Shown here: positions 1-7,133 of the stretch, in pieces
Layout: each line of letters opens with the position of its first letter
Position numbering within the stretch: position 1 is the first letter of the stretch
Source: an uncultured Flavobacteriaceae bacterium
Lineage (GTDB): Bacteria; Bacteroidota; Bacteroidia; Flavobacteriales; Flavobacteriaceae
DNA length: 64,000 nucleotides
Assembly: GCA_947497245.1 (NCBI GenBank)
Contig: CANMFO010000001.1
Coordinates: 310,001-374,000, forward strand
Reading direction: 5' to 3'
Notes under the pieces: generated by a model
What the model was told of the DNA's origin: nothing
The model's input: the letters and a program-made list of their open reading frames with translations, nothing else
The model's database searches: none
Translations under genes and position numbers: made by a program

Positions 1-1109
1 ACATAGACCATATTGGCATAGGGGTCGGTCAGGGTGAATTTTTTGGTTTCCACAAACTCGGTCCGATCTACAATATGGTTCAAGCCGACAATAGTGTAGA
101 AACGGTCGTTGAAGTTGTACTTGTTGTATATGTCCACCACGTAGTTCCTGGCTTCAAAAGTTCCCGGAAAAGCGCTCTTGCTCTCCGAGTCATAGTTGCT
201 ATGGGCCGCGTTTAACAGGATACTGCCTTTGGAATATTTGAATTGGGATGCCAATCCAACGCGCTCTTGTTTGCTGAGGAATTCATAAGGGACGTCCATA
301 AGCCCAAAGGATTCGTCAAATTGGGTCCGTACCTTCGTTTGGTTGCCATAGATATCGATATGGAACGCTTCGGAGATTTGAAATCCCAATTTAAGGTCGG
401 TACTGATGTTGGAAAAATCATCTTTTTCGTTTTCAGGGGTTACGATTGCCGATAAACCATCCGCGTAGCTGTTCGAAACTCCTATCAAATACGCAAACTT
501 GTTCAATGTACCGCCGATTCGGGCACTGTTCGATGATCGGGAAAGGTTATAATTCTGGTCCGCTGCCGTTTGGTTGGTCCCTACACTCGACTCCAGGTGC
601 AGTGCAATTTTTTTGCTTGCCGCCTTTTTGGTGGTAATGTTGATTACCGCTGTGGCCGCATTGGTGCCGTAAAGGGTACTGGCTGCCCCTTTGATGATTT
701 CGATCGATTCCACGTTCGCCGTGGAGAGCAATCTAAGGTCGTATTCGGAAGAAAAGGACGAAGGGTCGGAAACGCGAGCGCCATCGATGACCACCAATAC
801 CTGGCGGCCCCTGCCCCCACGGGCATAAACACCAAGAACCGAACCTGCCCTGCCCCGGCTTCCCGATATTTCCAAACCGCTGAAGGAATTGATGATTTGG
901 GCTATGGACTTTCCTTGGCCCCTGGTCAACACTTCCGGGCCGATCTTGATGACCGTTTTGCCCGAGTTTTCCCTTTTCAGTGCAAAACGGGAATCACTAA
1001 CCACGACCTCGTCCAATTGCTGCATATTGATGGAATCGTTTTGCTGCTGGGCAGATGCGCCCGTGCATACCAATAGGGCAGCACAGAGGCCGAAAAAGCT
1101 TTTGTTCAT
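1..1109 (-). CDS. btuB: BtuB-like TonB-dependent cobalamin receptor (partial, C-terminus beyond window)
   Basis: About 369 codons are visible, starting at the ATG complementary to 1107-1109 and running off the left edge. The N-terminus (MNKSFFGLCAALLV...) is a signal peptide ending near SAQQQ. It is followed by a TonB-box-like stretch (LDEVVV) and a plug domain with GQGKSIAQIINSFSG, SGSRGRAGSVLGVYARG, and VLVVIDGARVSDPSS leading to VESIEIIKGAASTLYG, all typical of the BtuB/Cir/FepA outer-membrane receptor class. These proteins bind a ligand at the cell surface and import it with TonB energy. The cobalamin riboswitch directly upstream on the same strand makes vitamin B12 or another corrinoid the likely substrate. 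The ligand assignment rests on the riboswitch; the family assignment rests on the protein. Confidence 0.85.
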   Translation of the reverse strand, partial: MNKSFFGLCAALLVCTGASAQQQNDSINMQQLDEVVVSDSRFALKRENSGKTVIKIGPEVLTRGQGKSIAQIINSFSGLEISGSRGRAGSVLGVYARGGRGRQVLVVIDGARVSDPSSFSSEYDLRLLSTANVESIEIIKGAASTLYGTNAATAVINITTKKAASKKIALHLESSVGTNQTAADQNYNLSRSSNSARIGGTLNKFAYLIGVSNSYADGLSAIVTPENEKDDFSNISTDLKLGFQISEAFHIDIYGNQTKVRTQFDESFGLMDVPYEFLSKQERVGLASQFKYSKGSILLNAAHSNYDSESKSAFPGTFEARNYVVDIYNKYNFNDRFYTIVGLNHIVDRTEFVETKKFTLTDPYANMVY

Positions 1110-1191
1110 TACGTTTAATTCAATAAACGGGAGAATAGTATGTCTGTCCCCATACGTAAACCTTTATCCCGAAAGTTTAACAATGATGTTT

Positions 1192-1372
1192 GAATTCGGC
1201 AGGTCTCCTGACTTGCGTACTGCCATCGACCTTCCCGCTTGCGCAGTGGTTTTGAAGAAAATGGCAGCCCCTACTCCGTACTGAAAAAAAATCAGCACCG
1301 GTTCGGTACAGCTTACAGTTGCGGGAACAGTTCCAGATTTTCACTGGATTCCCTTTTAATCCCACCATCCAA
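1192..1372 (-). promoter_or_regulatory. Cobalamin riboswitch
   Basis: Read on the minus strand, the block contains the B12 box AGTCAGGAGACCTGCC near 1197-1215. Upstream of it are the conserved core pieces GGGAATCCAGTGAAAATCTGG, AACTGTTCCCGCAACTGTAAG (each interrupted here for display only) and the distal GCAAGCGGGAAGG segment. These are the hallmark segments of the AdoCbl riboswitch. It lies 83 bp upstream of the BtuB-like receptor start, as expected for B12-repressed corrinoid uptake. Exact ends are estimated from the conserved core. Confidence 0.93.
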
Positions 1373-1400
1373 AAAAAACGGTGGAAACCATAATTCGATC

Positions 1401-1408
1401 CAAAAGTA
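1401..1408 (-). promoter_or_regulatory. Probable -7 element for the riboswitch/btuB transcript
   Basis: On the minus strand this reads TACTTTTG, an exact match to the Bacteroidota -7 consensus TAnnTTTG. It sits about 30 bp upstream of the riboswitch core. No good -33 TTG is present at 19-20 bp; a GTG occurs at an 18-bp spacing. Confidence 0.5.
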
Positions 1409-1493
1409 GTTCATTAATTCAACTTTCACATCCCCTCTTTGGTTTATTTTTAAAATGATAAATATTGACCTCTCATAATAATCCGTATAGTGC

Positions 1494-1532
1494 CAAAAAA
1501 AACGGCTTGGAGCAGTATCCAAGCCGTTTTTT
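1494..1532. terminator. Bidirectional terminator hairpin
   Basis: The perfect stem AACGGCTTGG / CCAAGCCGTT is flanked by an A-run on the left and a T-run on the right, with an 8-nt loop. It lies 18 bp past the S41 protease stop and so terminates that minus-strand gene. Confidence 0.85.
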
Positions 1533-1549
1533 ATGAAATGTTCCCTGGC

Positions 1550-3043
1550 CTACTTAAAGTTGAAATTCAACGGTTTGTCCAGAATCATATTATCTTTCAA
1601 GGGCGTGAACATTTTGGAGCTTGTCATGACCTCGGCAGGAATTCCCACGCTAAAGTCAATTTTGGCCGTGCTACCTGTTATTTCCTGAATTGCCCTGGCC
1701 AGAAGGGGTTCGTTCTGATCTCCCAGTACGCCTAGATTGGCCAAATCTTCCTGCAATTCGATGTCCGGGGCCAATCCTGAGGTGTAATCAAAAAAGCCAT
1801 CGGCATTCTCGTTTCTTCCCACTAAGGGTTGAATGGCCCATTTGTTGTCCGGATTGATGTTGCTTTCCCTTTCAGGGTTGTATATCCAAGGGCCAAAATT
1901 ACTTTGCGGATCATCTACCATGGTAATGGAAAACTCATTTTTACCACGGGTGGTCTCTCCGATTTGGACAACGTCTATATAAGGGGCAAGGCCGTTGATG
2001 ACCAATTCACTGGCCGAGGCGGAACTACCGGTGGCGAGCACATATACCTTGGTGAGGTTTAGCGTATTGATGGCAGTTCCATCACCGGTTTTGTCGGCAA
2101 AATAGTCCACCAACTGTTCATCGGTCAATTGCGTTTGGATTTTGGAGTTCCATCGTTGCTTTAAAAACAGATTGTTGGTGTTGGTCCCATGGATCATGCT
2201 GGAAAGCAAACGGGCCGAGTTCACCGAACCTCCCGGGTTATAGCGAAGGTCGAGGACCAGATCGGTTACCCCTCCGGCCACAAAACGGCCAAAGGCGGCA
2301 TTGAGGTCCTCATCGAATTCATTGGTAAAGCCATTGTACACCAAATACCCTATTTTTTGCCCTCCTATTTCAAATATCTTGTCCAAAAAAACTGGATTTT
2401 CGACCAGGTTGGGCATCTTGGTCAACGCCACTTCCTCCCCATTGGGGCTGATGACGTTATCGGATATGGTAGCCATATTCAAGGTATAACTATCATTTTC
2501 CCCGAATAAGAGAGCAATATAATTGCTGGTGTTCAGCGTCTGCCCGTTGACCCCTGTGAACAGATCTCCACGACCGATATCCTTGGTGGCCGCATCCGAA
2601 CCTGGGACGATGTACCGTACATACCCGAAAAGATCATCGCTATCGGAAAAGCGCACTACGCCGAACTCCATGCCATTGCTTTTGGATATACCGGCCAACG
2701 ATTGGGTAAATTCTTTAAAATCATCGGAATAGGTACTGAAACGGTCTTCCCCGAACTTTAAGTGGTCATCGAAAAATTTCCCGGGGTCGGCCTCCGAGGC
2801 CAAAAACTCGGTGTAGGCTTTGGAACCTTCCGCAGTATTGGGGAACTTGTCATCGGAAAGGTTGGGTACGTCCGCCTGCCAAAAATACCAGAAATTCATG
2901 GCGCTCCACATAAAGTCCTGAACATCAACATTTGCGTTTGGGTCCGGGTCGACCTTCGTTCCCGGATTCAGGCCATCATCGTCTTTTTTGCAGCTGGTGA
3001 GTAAAAATCCAATTGCCAGAAACAACGCAAAATACTTTTTCAT
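1550..3043 (-). CDS. S41 family peptidase (C-terminal-processing-protease type), lipoprotein
   Basis: 497 aa. The N-terminus has a lipobox (LLTSC, Cys18), so the protein is probably anchored in the periplasm or outer membrane. A PDZ-like region lies around residues 105-200 and the S41 protease core around 225-400. The core contains VLDLRYNPGG near 263-272, then TGSSASASE with the probable nucleophile Ser341, and GETTRGK with the general-base Lys near 368, as in tail-specific proteases. It stands alone, with its own terminator downstream. Family assignment is strong; the substrate is unknown. S41 lipoproteins of this size are common in flavobacteria and are distinct from the longer Prc/Tsp. 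Confidence 0.9.
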   Translation of the reverse strand: MKKYFALFLAIGFLLTSCKKDDDGLNPGTKVDPDPNANVDVQDFMWSAMNFWYFWQADVPNLSDDKFPNTAEGSKAYTEFLASEADPGKFFDDHLKFGEDRFSTYSDDFKEFTQSLAGISKSNGMEFGVVRFSDSDDLFGYVRYIVPGSDAATKDIGRGDLFTGVNGQTLNTSNYIALLFGENDSYTLNMATISDNVISPNGEEVALTKMPNLVENPVFLDKIFEIGGQKIGYLVYNGFTNEFDEDLNAAFGRFVAGGVTDLVLDLRYNPGGSVNSARLLSSMIHGTNTNNLFLKQRWNSKIQTQLTDEQLVDYFADKTGDGTAINTLNLTKVYVLATGSSASASELVINGLAPYIDVVQIGETTRGKNEFSITMVDDPQSNFGPWIYNPERESNINPDNKWAIQPLVGRNENADGFFDYTSGLAPDIELQEDLANLGVLGDQNEPLLARAIQEITGSTAKIDFSVGIPAEVMTSSKMFTPLKDNMILDKPLNFNFK

Positions 3044-3350
3044 TCTTTTTTTTTTAGGGGTTTTTTTAATCTACGGAATACCGGCGGAAATAGTTGTCCT
3101 CCATACCCAAGATTCGAACCATACGACCTGTTATTCGATGAATAACAATCCAAAACACAAAAACCCTACCAATTTAGGACCGTTCATCCGGTTTTCCGCA
3201 TTCCGTCGGGAATTATTACGGTATCTTAGTAAAACAAGGACCAAATTACTTACATAATAAGGAATAAAAAATTATTTGTAACAAATTTCGACATACATCG
3301 TCTTCCTAATGTAAACCACTTATTGTGGTCCATACAACAACCCAACCGCA
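3044..3350. other. Intergenic region between divergent genes, no gene seen
   Basis: 307 bp between the S41 protease and the ECF sigma gene. It holds poly-T/poly-A tracts beside the protease start and AT-rich sequence before the sigma gene. Promoters for both genes should lie here, but I found no exact TAnnTTTG with a correctly spaced TTG. Confidence 0.6.
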
Positions 3351-3860
3351 ATGCAACAGTCAGAATTTTTGAACGTGGTAATGCCCTTTAAGGACAAGTT
3401 GTACCGACTGGCGAAGCGCCTTTTGATATCTTCGGAAGAAGCGGAGGACGCGACACAGGAAATACTGATGAAACTATGGTCTAAAAATGAAGTCATGGGG
3501 TCTTACAAAAACGTGGAGGCATTTGCCATGACGATGACGAAGAACTTTTGCTTGGATCGCCTGAAATCGAAACAGGCCACCAACATGAAATTGGTGCACA
3601 GCAACTATGCGGAGGAAAATTCAGGACTGCAAAAGCAGATCGAGGCCAAAGACAGCGTCCATTGGGTGCAGAAGATCATGGAGGAGTTACCGGAACAGCA
3701 GAAATTGGTACTGCAGCTAAGGGATGTGGAGGAATACGATTTTGACGAGATTGCCGAAATGCTGGACATGCAACCGACGGCCGTCCGAGTGGCCCTGTCA
3801 AGGGCAAGAAAATTGGTCAGGGAAAAATTAGTACAAAAACATAGTCATGGAATTGGATAA
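3351..3860 (+). CDS. ECF-type RNA polymerase sigma factor
   Basis: 169 aa. Region 2 spans about residues 8-75 (FKDKLYRLAKRLL, EEAEDATQEILMKLWS, then AFAMTMTKNFCLDRLK). Region 4 spans about 105-160 (LPEQQKLVLQLRDVEEYDFDEIAEML with the recognition helix in TAVRVALSRARKLVREKL). It redirects RNA polymerase to a specific promoter set. The next gene starts inside its last codons (14-bp overlap), an arrangement typical of sigma/anti-sigma pairs. Three DUF4252 genes follow on the same strand, so they are the obvious candidate regulon or regulators. The start ATG at 3351 is the first in frame. Confidence 0.93.
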   Translation: MQQSEFLNVVMPFKDKLYRLAKRLLISSEEAEDATQEILMKLWSKNEVMGSYKNVEAFAMTMTKNFCLDRLKSKQATNMKLVHSNYAEENSGLQKQIEAKDSVHWVQKIMEELPEQQKLVLQLRDVEEYDFDEIAEMLDMQPTAVRVALSRARKLVREKLVQKHSHGIG

Positions 3861-4266
3861 TATCGAAAAATTATTGGAAAAGTATTTTGACGCCACCACT
3901 ACGGTTGCCGAAGAAGAAACCCTGAAAAGGTATTTTGCCCAGGAAAGTGTAGCAACACATCTAGAGCAATATGCCCCCATGTTTCAGTATTTTTCCAACG
4001 CCAGGGAAGAACGGTTCACGAAACAGGTTCCACTAAAACCCAGAAAAAACTACTATAAGTGGATTTCCGTAGCAGCAGTGGCAGTTCTAGTGTTTGGCAT
4101 TTATTTTGGCAATGCGTACAAGGAGCGGAAAGATGCAGAATTTGCCTATCAGGAAACAAAAAAGGCAATGGAGCTTCTGGCCGAAAATTTTAGCAAAGGC
4201 ACTGAAAAAGTGGCCTATTTAAACCAGTTTGAGGAAACAAAACAAAAAATTTACAACAACGATTAA
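3847..4266 (+). CDS. Small single-pass membrane protein, possible anti-sigma factor
   Basis: 139 aa, overlapping the sigma gene by 14 bp. Residues 1-70 are acidic and helical (MELDNIEKLLEKYFDATTTV...), a single membrane segment lies at about 72-90, and a charged helical tail of about 50 residues follows. The N-terminal pattern, a short helical 'LLEKYFDGTTT-EEE..L..YF' type stretch, is common in proteins encoded next to Bacteroidota ECF sigma factors. There is no zinc-binding HxxxCxxC motif. Sigma binding is inferred from position, overlap and topology only. Confidence 0.7.
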   Translation: MELDNIEKLLEKYFDATTTVAEEETLKRYFAQESVATHLEQYAPMFQYFSNAREERFTKQVPLKPRKNYYKWISVAAVAVLVFGIYFGNAYKERKDAEFAYQETKKAMELLAENFSKGTEKVAYLNQFEETKQKIYNND

Positions 4267-4267
4267 A

Positions 4268-4825
4268 ATGACAAGGATGAAAAAGATAATAATAGCCGTA
4301 GCAATGGCGGCCCTGCCCATCATGGGATTTTCCCAATCGATCTTTGATAAGTACGAGGATCTGGATAATGTGAGCGCTGTGGTCGTGAACAAGAGCATGT
4401 TCAATTTACTGAGCAAGATCAATGTGGAAGTGGATGATGTGGAGGCACAGGAATATATGGATATGGCCCAAAGCCTTAACGGTCTTAAAGTATTCATTAC
4501 AGAGGATGCCAAGATTTCCGCCGATATGAAGGGCACGGTCAATACCTATCTCAAATCTTCAAAAATGGAAGAGCTGATGCGGGTAAAGGACAAGGATGCC
4601 AATGTGAAATTCTATATCCGCGAGGGCAAGGACGAGGACCATGTGAGCGAACTGCTGATGTTCGTTACCGGAATGAAAAATGTGGATGTCGACGTCAATG
4701 GAAGAAAATTCGAAACGGTACTTTTATCGTTGACGGGGGATATCGATCTGAACAAAATCGGTTCCCTGACCAAGAAAATGAATCTTCCCGAGGAACTGAA
4801 CAAGGCGGGAAAGAAAGGGAACTAA
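4268..4825 (+). CDS. DUF4252 domain-containing exported protein (copy 1)
   Basis: About 185 aa. A signal peptide ends near GFSQ. The mature protein has SIFDKYEDLDNVSAVVVNKSMF near the start, then LNGLKVFITED, KMEELMRVKDKDANVKFYI and LSLTGDIDLNKIGSLT, the pattern I associate with DUF4252. The function of the family is unknown. An in-frame start exists at 4229, but it would place 13 charged residues before the signal peptide and lie inside the previous gene, so ATG 4268 (or 4277) fits better. The neighbour at 4932 is a close paralogue. Probably periplasmic or outer-membrane associated. Confidence 0.85.
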   Translation: MTRMKKIIIAVAMAALPIMGFSQSIFDKYEDLDNVSAVVVNKSMFNLLSKINVEVDDVEAQEYMDMAQSLNGLKVFITEDAKISADMKGTVNTYLKSSKMEELMRVKDKDANVKFYIREGKDEDHVSELLMFVTGMKNVDVDVNGRKFETVLLSLTGDIDLNKIGSLTKKMNLPEELNKAGKKGN

Positions 4826-4849
4826 GGCCCGGAAATCGAGATCAAACCT

Positions 4850-4892
4850 GCAGTGGTAGCGGTCAAAGGTTTTGCCGTGCCGCGACCACTGC
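4850..4892 (+). terminator. Intercistronic hairpin between the two DUF4252 paralogues
   Basis: GCAGTGGT (4850-4857) pairs with ACCACTGC (4885-4892), and after one mismatch four more G-C pairs extend the stem (4859-4862 with 4880-4883). AT-rich sequence follows, but there is no clean T-run. It may be a partial terminator or a processing/stabilising element that sets the relative expression of the flanking genes. Confidence 0.6.
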
Positions 4893-4931
4893 AAATTTTA
4901 AACACTATTCATCAATCAAAAAACAATCATC

Positions 4932-5477
4932 ATGAAAAAAGTAATCGCAGTATTTTTAACCGCCATCGTCCCGGTATTGGGTTTTTCCCAATCTATTTTT
5001 GACAAATACGAGGACATGGACAATGTGGGGTCCGTAATCATCAACAAAGGCCTGATCAAGCTAGTGGGTTCCCTCGAAGTTGACCACGGGGATCCAGATG
5101 CCAAGGATTTCATAGAAGCGGCCAGGGGCATAGATGGCATAAAGGTATTTATTACGGAGGACAAAGGGGTTTCAGCCGATATGAGCACCACGGTGCGCAA
5201 GTATCTAAAATCGTCCTCCCTGGAGGAACTGATGCGGGTAAAGGACAAGGATACCCATGTTAAGTTTTACATTAAGAGCGGAAAAAGCGACAGCCATGTC
5301 ACCGAGTTGTTGATGTTCGTATCCGGACTCAGCGATCGGGATATCGGGGCGCATGGAAGAAATCTTGAAACGGTCCTGGTTTCCCTAACGGGAGACATCG
5401 ATCTGAACAAAATAAGTTCCCTTACAAAAAGGATGCACCTTCCAAAAGAGCTGGACAAAGCCGGAAATAGGGAGTAG
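4932..5477 (+). CDS. DUF4252 domain-containing exported protein (copy 2)
   Basis: 181 aa with a signal peptide (MKKVIAVFLTAIVPVLGFSQ). It shares long stretches with copy 1, including SIFDKYEDMDNVGSVIINKG, a KVFITEDKGVSADM block, LEELMRVKDKDTHVKFYI, and VSLTGDIDLNKISSLTKRM. The two are therefore a recent tandem duplication within the ECF sigma cluster. The C-terminus ends in LDKAGNRE where copy 1 ends LNKAGKKGN. Function unknown; probably periplasmic. Confidence 0.85.
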   Translation: MKKVIAVFLTAIVPVLGFSQSIFDKYEDMDNVGSVIINKGLIKLVGSLEVDHGDPDAKDFIEAARGIDGIKVFITEDKGVSADMSTTVRKYLKSSSLEELMRVKDKDTHVKFYIKSGKSDSHVTELLMFVSGLSDRDIGAHGRNLETVLVSLTGDIDLNKISSLTKRMHLPKELDKAGNRE

Positions 5478-5528
5478 CGGTAATCAATGAACAGTTGCCT
5501 TGAAAAGGCATTCATTTAAACAAGATAT

Positions 5529-6068
5529 ATGAGAACAATAAAATCAATGTTGGCCCTGGTACTTTTACTGGGGCTGGCGGCTTGCTCTTCCACACAGAGC
5601 TTACAGGAGTATTATGTAGACAGCGCGGAAAACCCGAACTTTTTATCGGTGGACCTTCCGGTCAGCCTGCTCAATTTGGAAAAGGCCGATCTGACCAATG
5701 AGGAAAGGGAAGCTCTGGAATCGTTGCGGAAACTGAACGTGTTGGCCTTTAAAAAGAGCGGCTCGAACGAATCGGCGTTCAAAGAGGAAAAGACCAAGGT
5801 AAAGGCAATCTTGAGGAACGATAAGTTCACCGAGCTCATGAAAGTGAATACCCAATATGGGAAGGCCACCATTCGCTACCTGGGCGATGAGGATGCCATT
5901 GACGAGGTAGTGATCTATGGCGACAGCGATGACAAGGGCTTTATGTTGGTGCGGGTGTTGGGAGACGATATGAACCCTGCCCATTTGGTACAGTTCATAA
6001 AAGCGGTTGAAAAATCGGATTATGATGGAGAAGGCCTTGGTCAAATAGGGGACTTCCTGAAAGGGTAG
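5529..6068 (+). CDS. DUF4252-like lipoprotein (third member of cluster)
   Basis: 179 aa. It has a lipoprotein signal, LLLGLAACSS, with the lipid-carrying Cys near residue 19. The mature part has the DUF4252-like order: an N-terminal SLLNLEKADLT segment, the LNVLAFKKSG strand, KFTELMKVNTQYGKATIRYL, and a final AHLVQFIKAVEKSD helix. It is much more diverged than copies 1 and 2. It lies 51 bp downstream of copy 2, in the same orientation, and the cluster ends at a strong terminator 25 bp further on. Membrane anchoring distinguishes it from the two soluble-looking copies. Confidence 0.8.
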   Translation: MRTIKSMLALVLLLGLAACSSTQSLQEYYVDSAENPNFLSVDLPVSLLNLEKADLTNEEREALESLRKLNVLAFKKSGSNESAFKEEKTKVKAILRNDKFTELMKVNTQYGKATIRYLGDEDAIDEVVIYGDSDDKGFMLVRVLGDDMNPAHLVQFIKAVEKSDYDGEGLGQIGDFLKG

Positions 6069-6092
6069 CCCTGTTTGACCGCCCATCATTTC

Positions 6093-6131
6093 AGACCCCG
6101 TTCGGGCACTATAAGTGTCCGAACGGGGTCT
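6093..6131 (+). terminator. Strong terminator closing the sigma/DUF4252 cluster
   Basis: An 18-bp stem, AGACCCCGTTCGGGCACT (6093-6110) with AGTGTCCGAACGGGGTCT (6114-6131), contains one G-T pair and a 3-nt loop. The following T-run is short (CTTG). Confidence 0.8.
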
Positions 6132-6230
6132 CTTGTTGGTTTCGGTCCGTGATTTCGTTAGCTCCCTTTCTGAGATTTTTAACCAGTAAATCTGTATATT
6201 CGTACCATACACTAACTAAATATTTGTACG

Positions 6231-7040
6231 ATGGAAAAACTATCCTTTGAACCCATTATGGGCTATGTGGAAGCTTACGGTGTCCCATTTCTAAAAGCAA
6301 TTTTAATTTACCTTATCGGTTCTTGGATCATCAAGAAGCTGATCAAGGTGCTGAACAAGGTAATGACGACCAGACAATATGATATTTCGCTACAGAAATT
6401 TCTCGTCAACCTGGTTACCTGGGGTCTTAAGATCTTCCTGATCATTACCGTGATCTCCACTCTGGGCGTGGAGACCACAAGTTTGGCCGCGGTGATCGCG
6501 GCGGCCGGTTTGGCGGTAGGTCTTGCCCTGCAAGGCTCTCTTTCCAACTTTGCCGGTGGGGTCCTCCTGATCATTTTTAAGCCTTATAAGATCGGGGATT
6601 TGATCGAGGCACAAGGCATTCTTGGCGAAGTGAAGGAGATTGAGATTTTCACGACCAAATTGGTCACTCCCGAAAATAAACTAGCCATTGTGCCGAATGG
6701 TGCCATGGCCAATGGAAATATCATCAACTATACCGAAGAAGGACAGATGCGGGTAGATACGACCATAGGGATAGGTTATGGGGAAGATATCAAAAAGGCC
6801 AAGGAAGTATTGATGGAGGTACTGACCTCCAACCCGCAAGTGCTACAGGAGCCGGCACCCTCTGTCAATGTATCGGAACTGGCAGATAGTTCGGTGAATT
6901 TTGCCGTACGCCCTTTCTGCAGGCCCGAACATTACTGGGACGTCTACTTTGCTACCCTGGAAAATTGCAAATTGGCCCTGGACAACGCGGGGATCGAGAT
7001 TCCTTACCCACATCAAGTGGAAATTAAAAAACAAGGGTAA
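6231..7040 (+). CDS. Small-conductance mechanosensitive channel (MscS family)
   Basis: 269 aa, close to the length of E. coli MscS. There are three membrane segments in the first 110 residues. The third is the Gly/Ala-rich pore helix (AAVIAAAGLAVGLALQGSL) followed by the kinked SNFAGGVLLIIF helix. The cytoplasmic beta domain follows (YKIGDLIEAQGILGEVKEIEIFTTKL, then VPNGAMANGNIINYT) and then the alpha/beta vestibule. It opens under membrane tension to release osmolytes on hypo-osmotic shock. It is a single gene with its own terminator, convergent to purB. Confidence 0.96.
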   Translation: MEKLSFEPIMGYVEAYGVPFLKAILIYLIGSWIIKKLIKVLNKVMTTRQYDISLQKFLVNLVTWGLKIFLIITVISTLGVETTSLAAVIAAAGLAVGLALQGSLSNFAGGVLLIIFKPYKIGDLIEAQGILGEVKEIEIFTTKLVTPENKLAIVPNGAMANGNIINYTEEGQMRVDTTIGIGYGEDIKKAKEVLMEVLTSNPQVLQEPAPSVNVSELADSSVNFAVRPFCRPEHYWDVYFATLENCKLALDNAGIEIPYPHQVEIKKQG

Positions 7041-7059
7041 TACCCTATTCAAAATTTGG

Positions 7060-7088
7060 AAAAAAGGCCGTTTTAACGGTCTTTTTTA
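7060..7088. terminator. Terminator between MscS and purB
   Basis: AAAAAAGGCCGTT and AACGGTCTTTTTT form a stem with one G-T pair, flanked by A and T runs. It can serve both convergent genes. Confidence 0.85.
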
Positions 7089-7133
7089 CTTGCTGCCAGG
7101 TCAGTTGCCTTAAAAGGGTTCTGCCCTGCATTC

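Noticed and set aside
3090-3140. Minus-strand GGTTCGAATCTTGGG resembles a tRNA T-arm
   Set aside because: No matching acceptor stem, D-arm or anticodon arm can be formed around it.
5643-6212. Long open frame antisense to the DUF4252 lipoprotein
   Set aside because: It mirrors the codons of the real gene, runs through the terminator, and shows no domain pattern.
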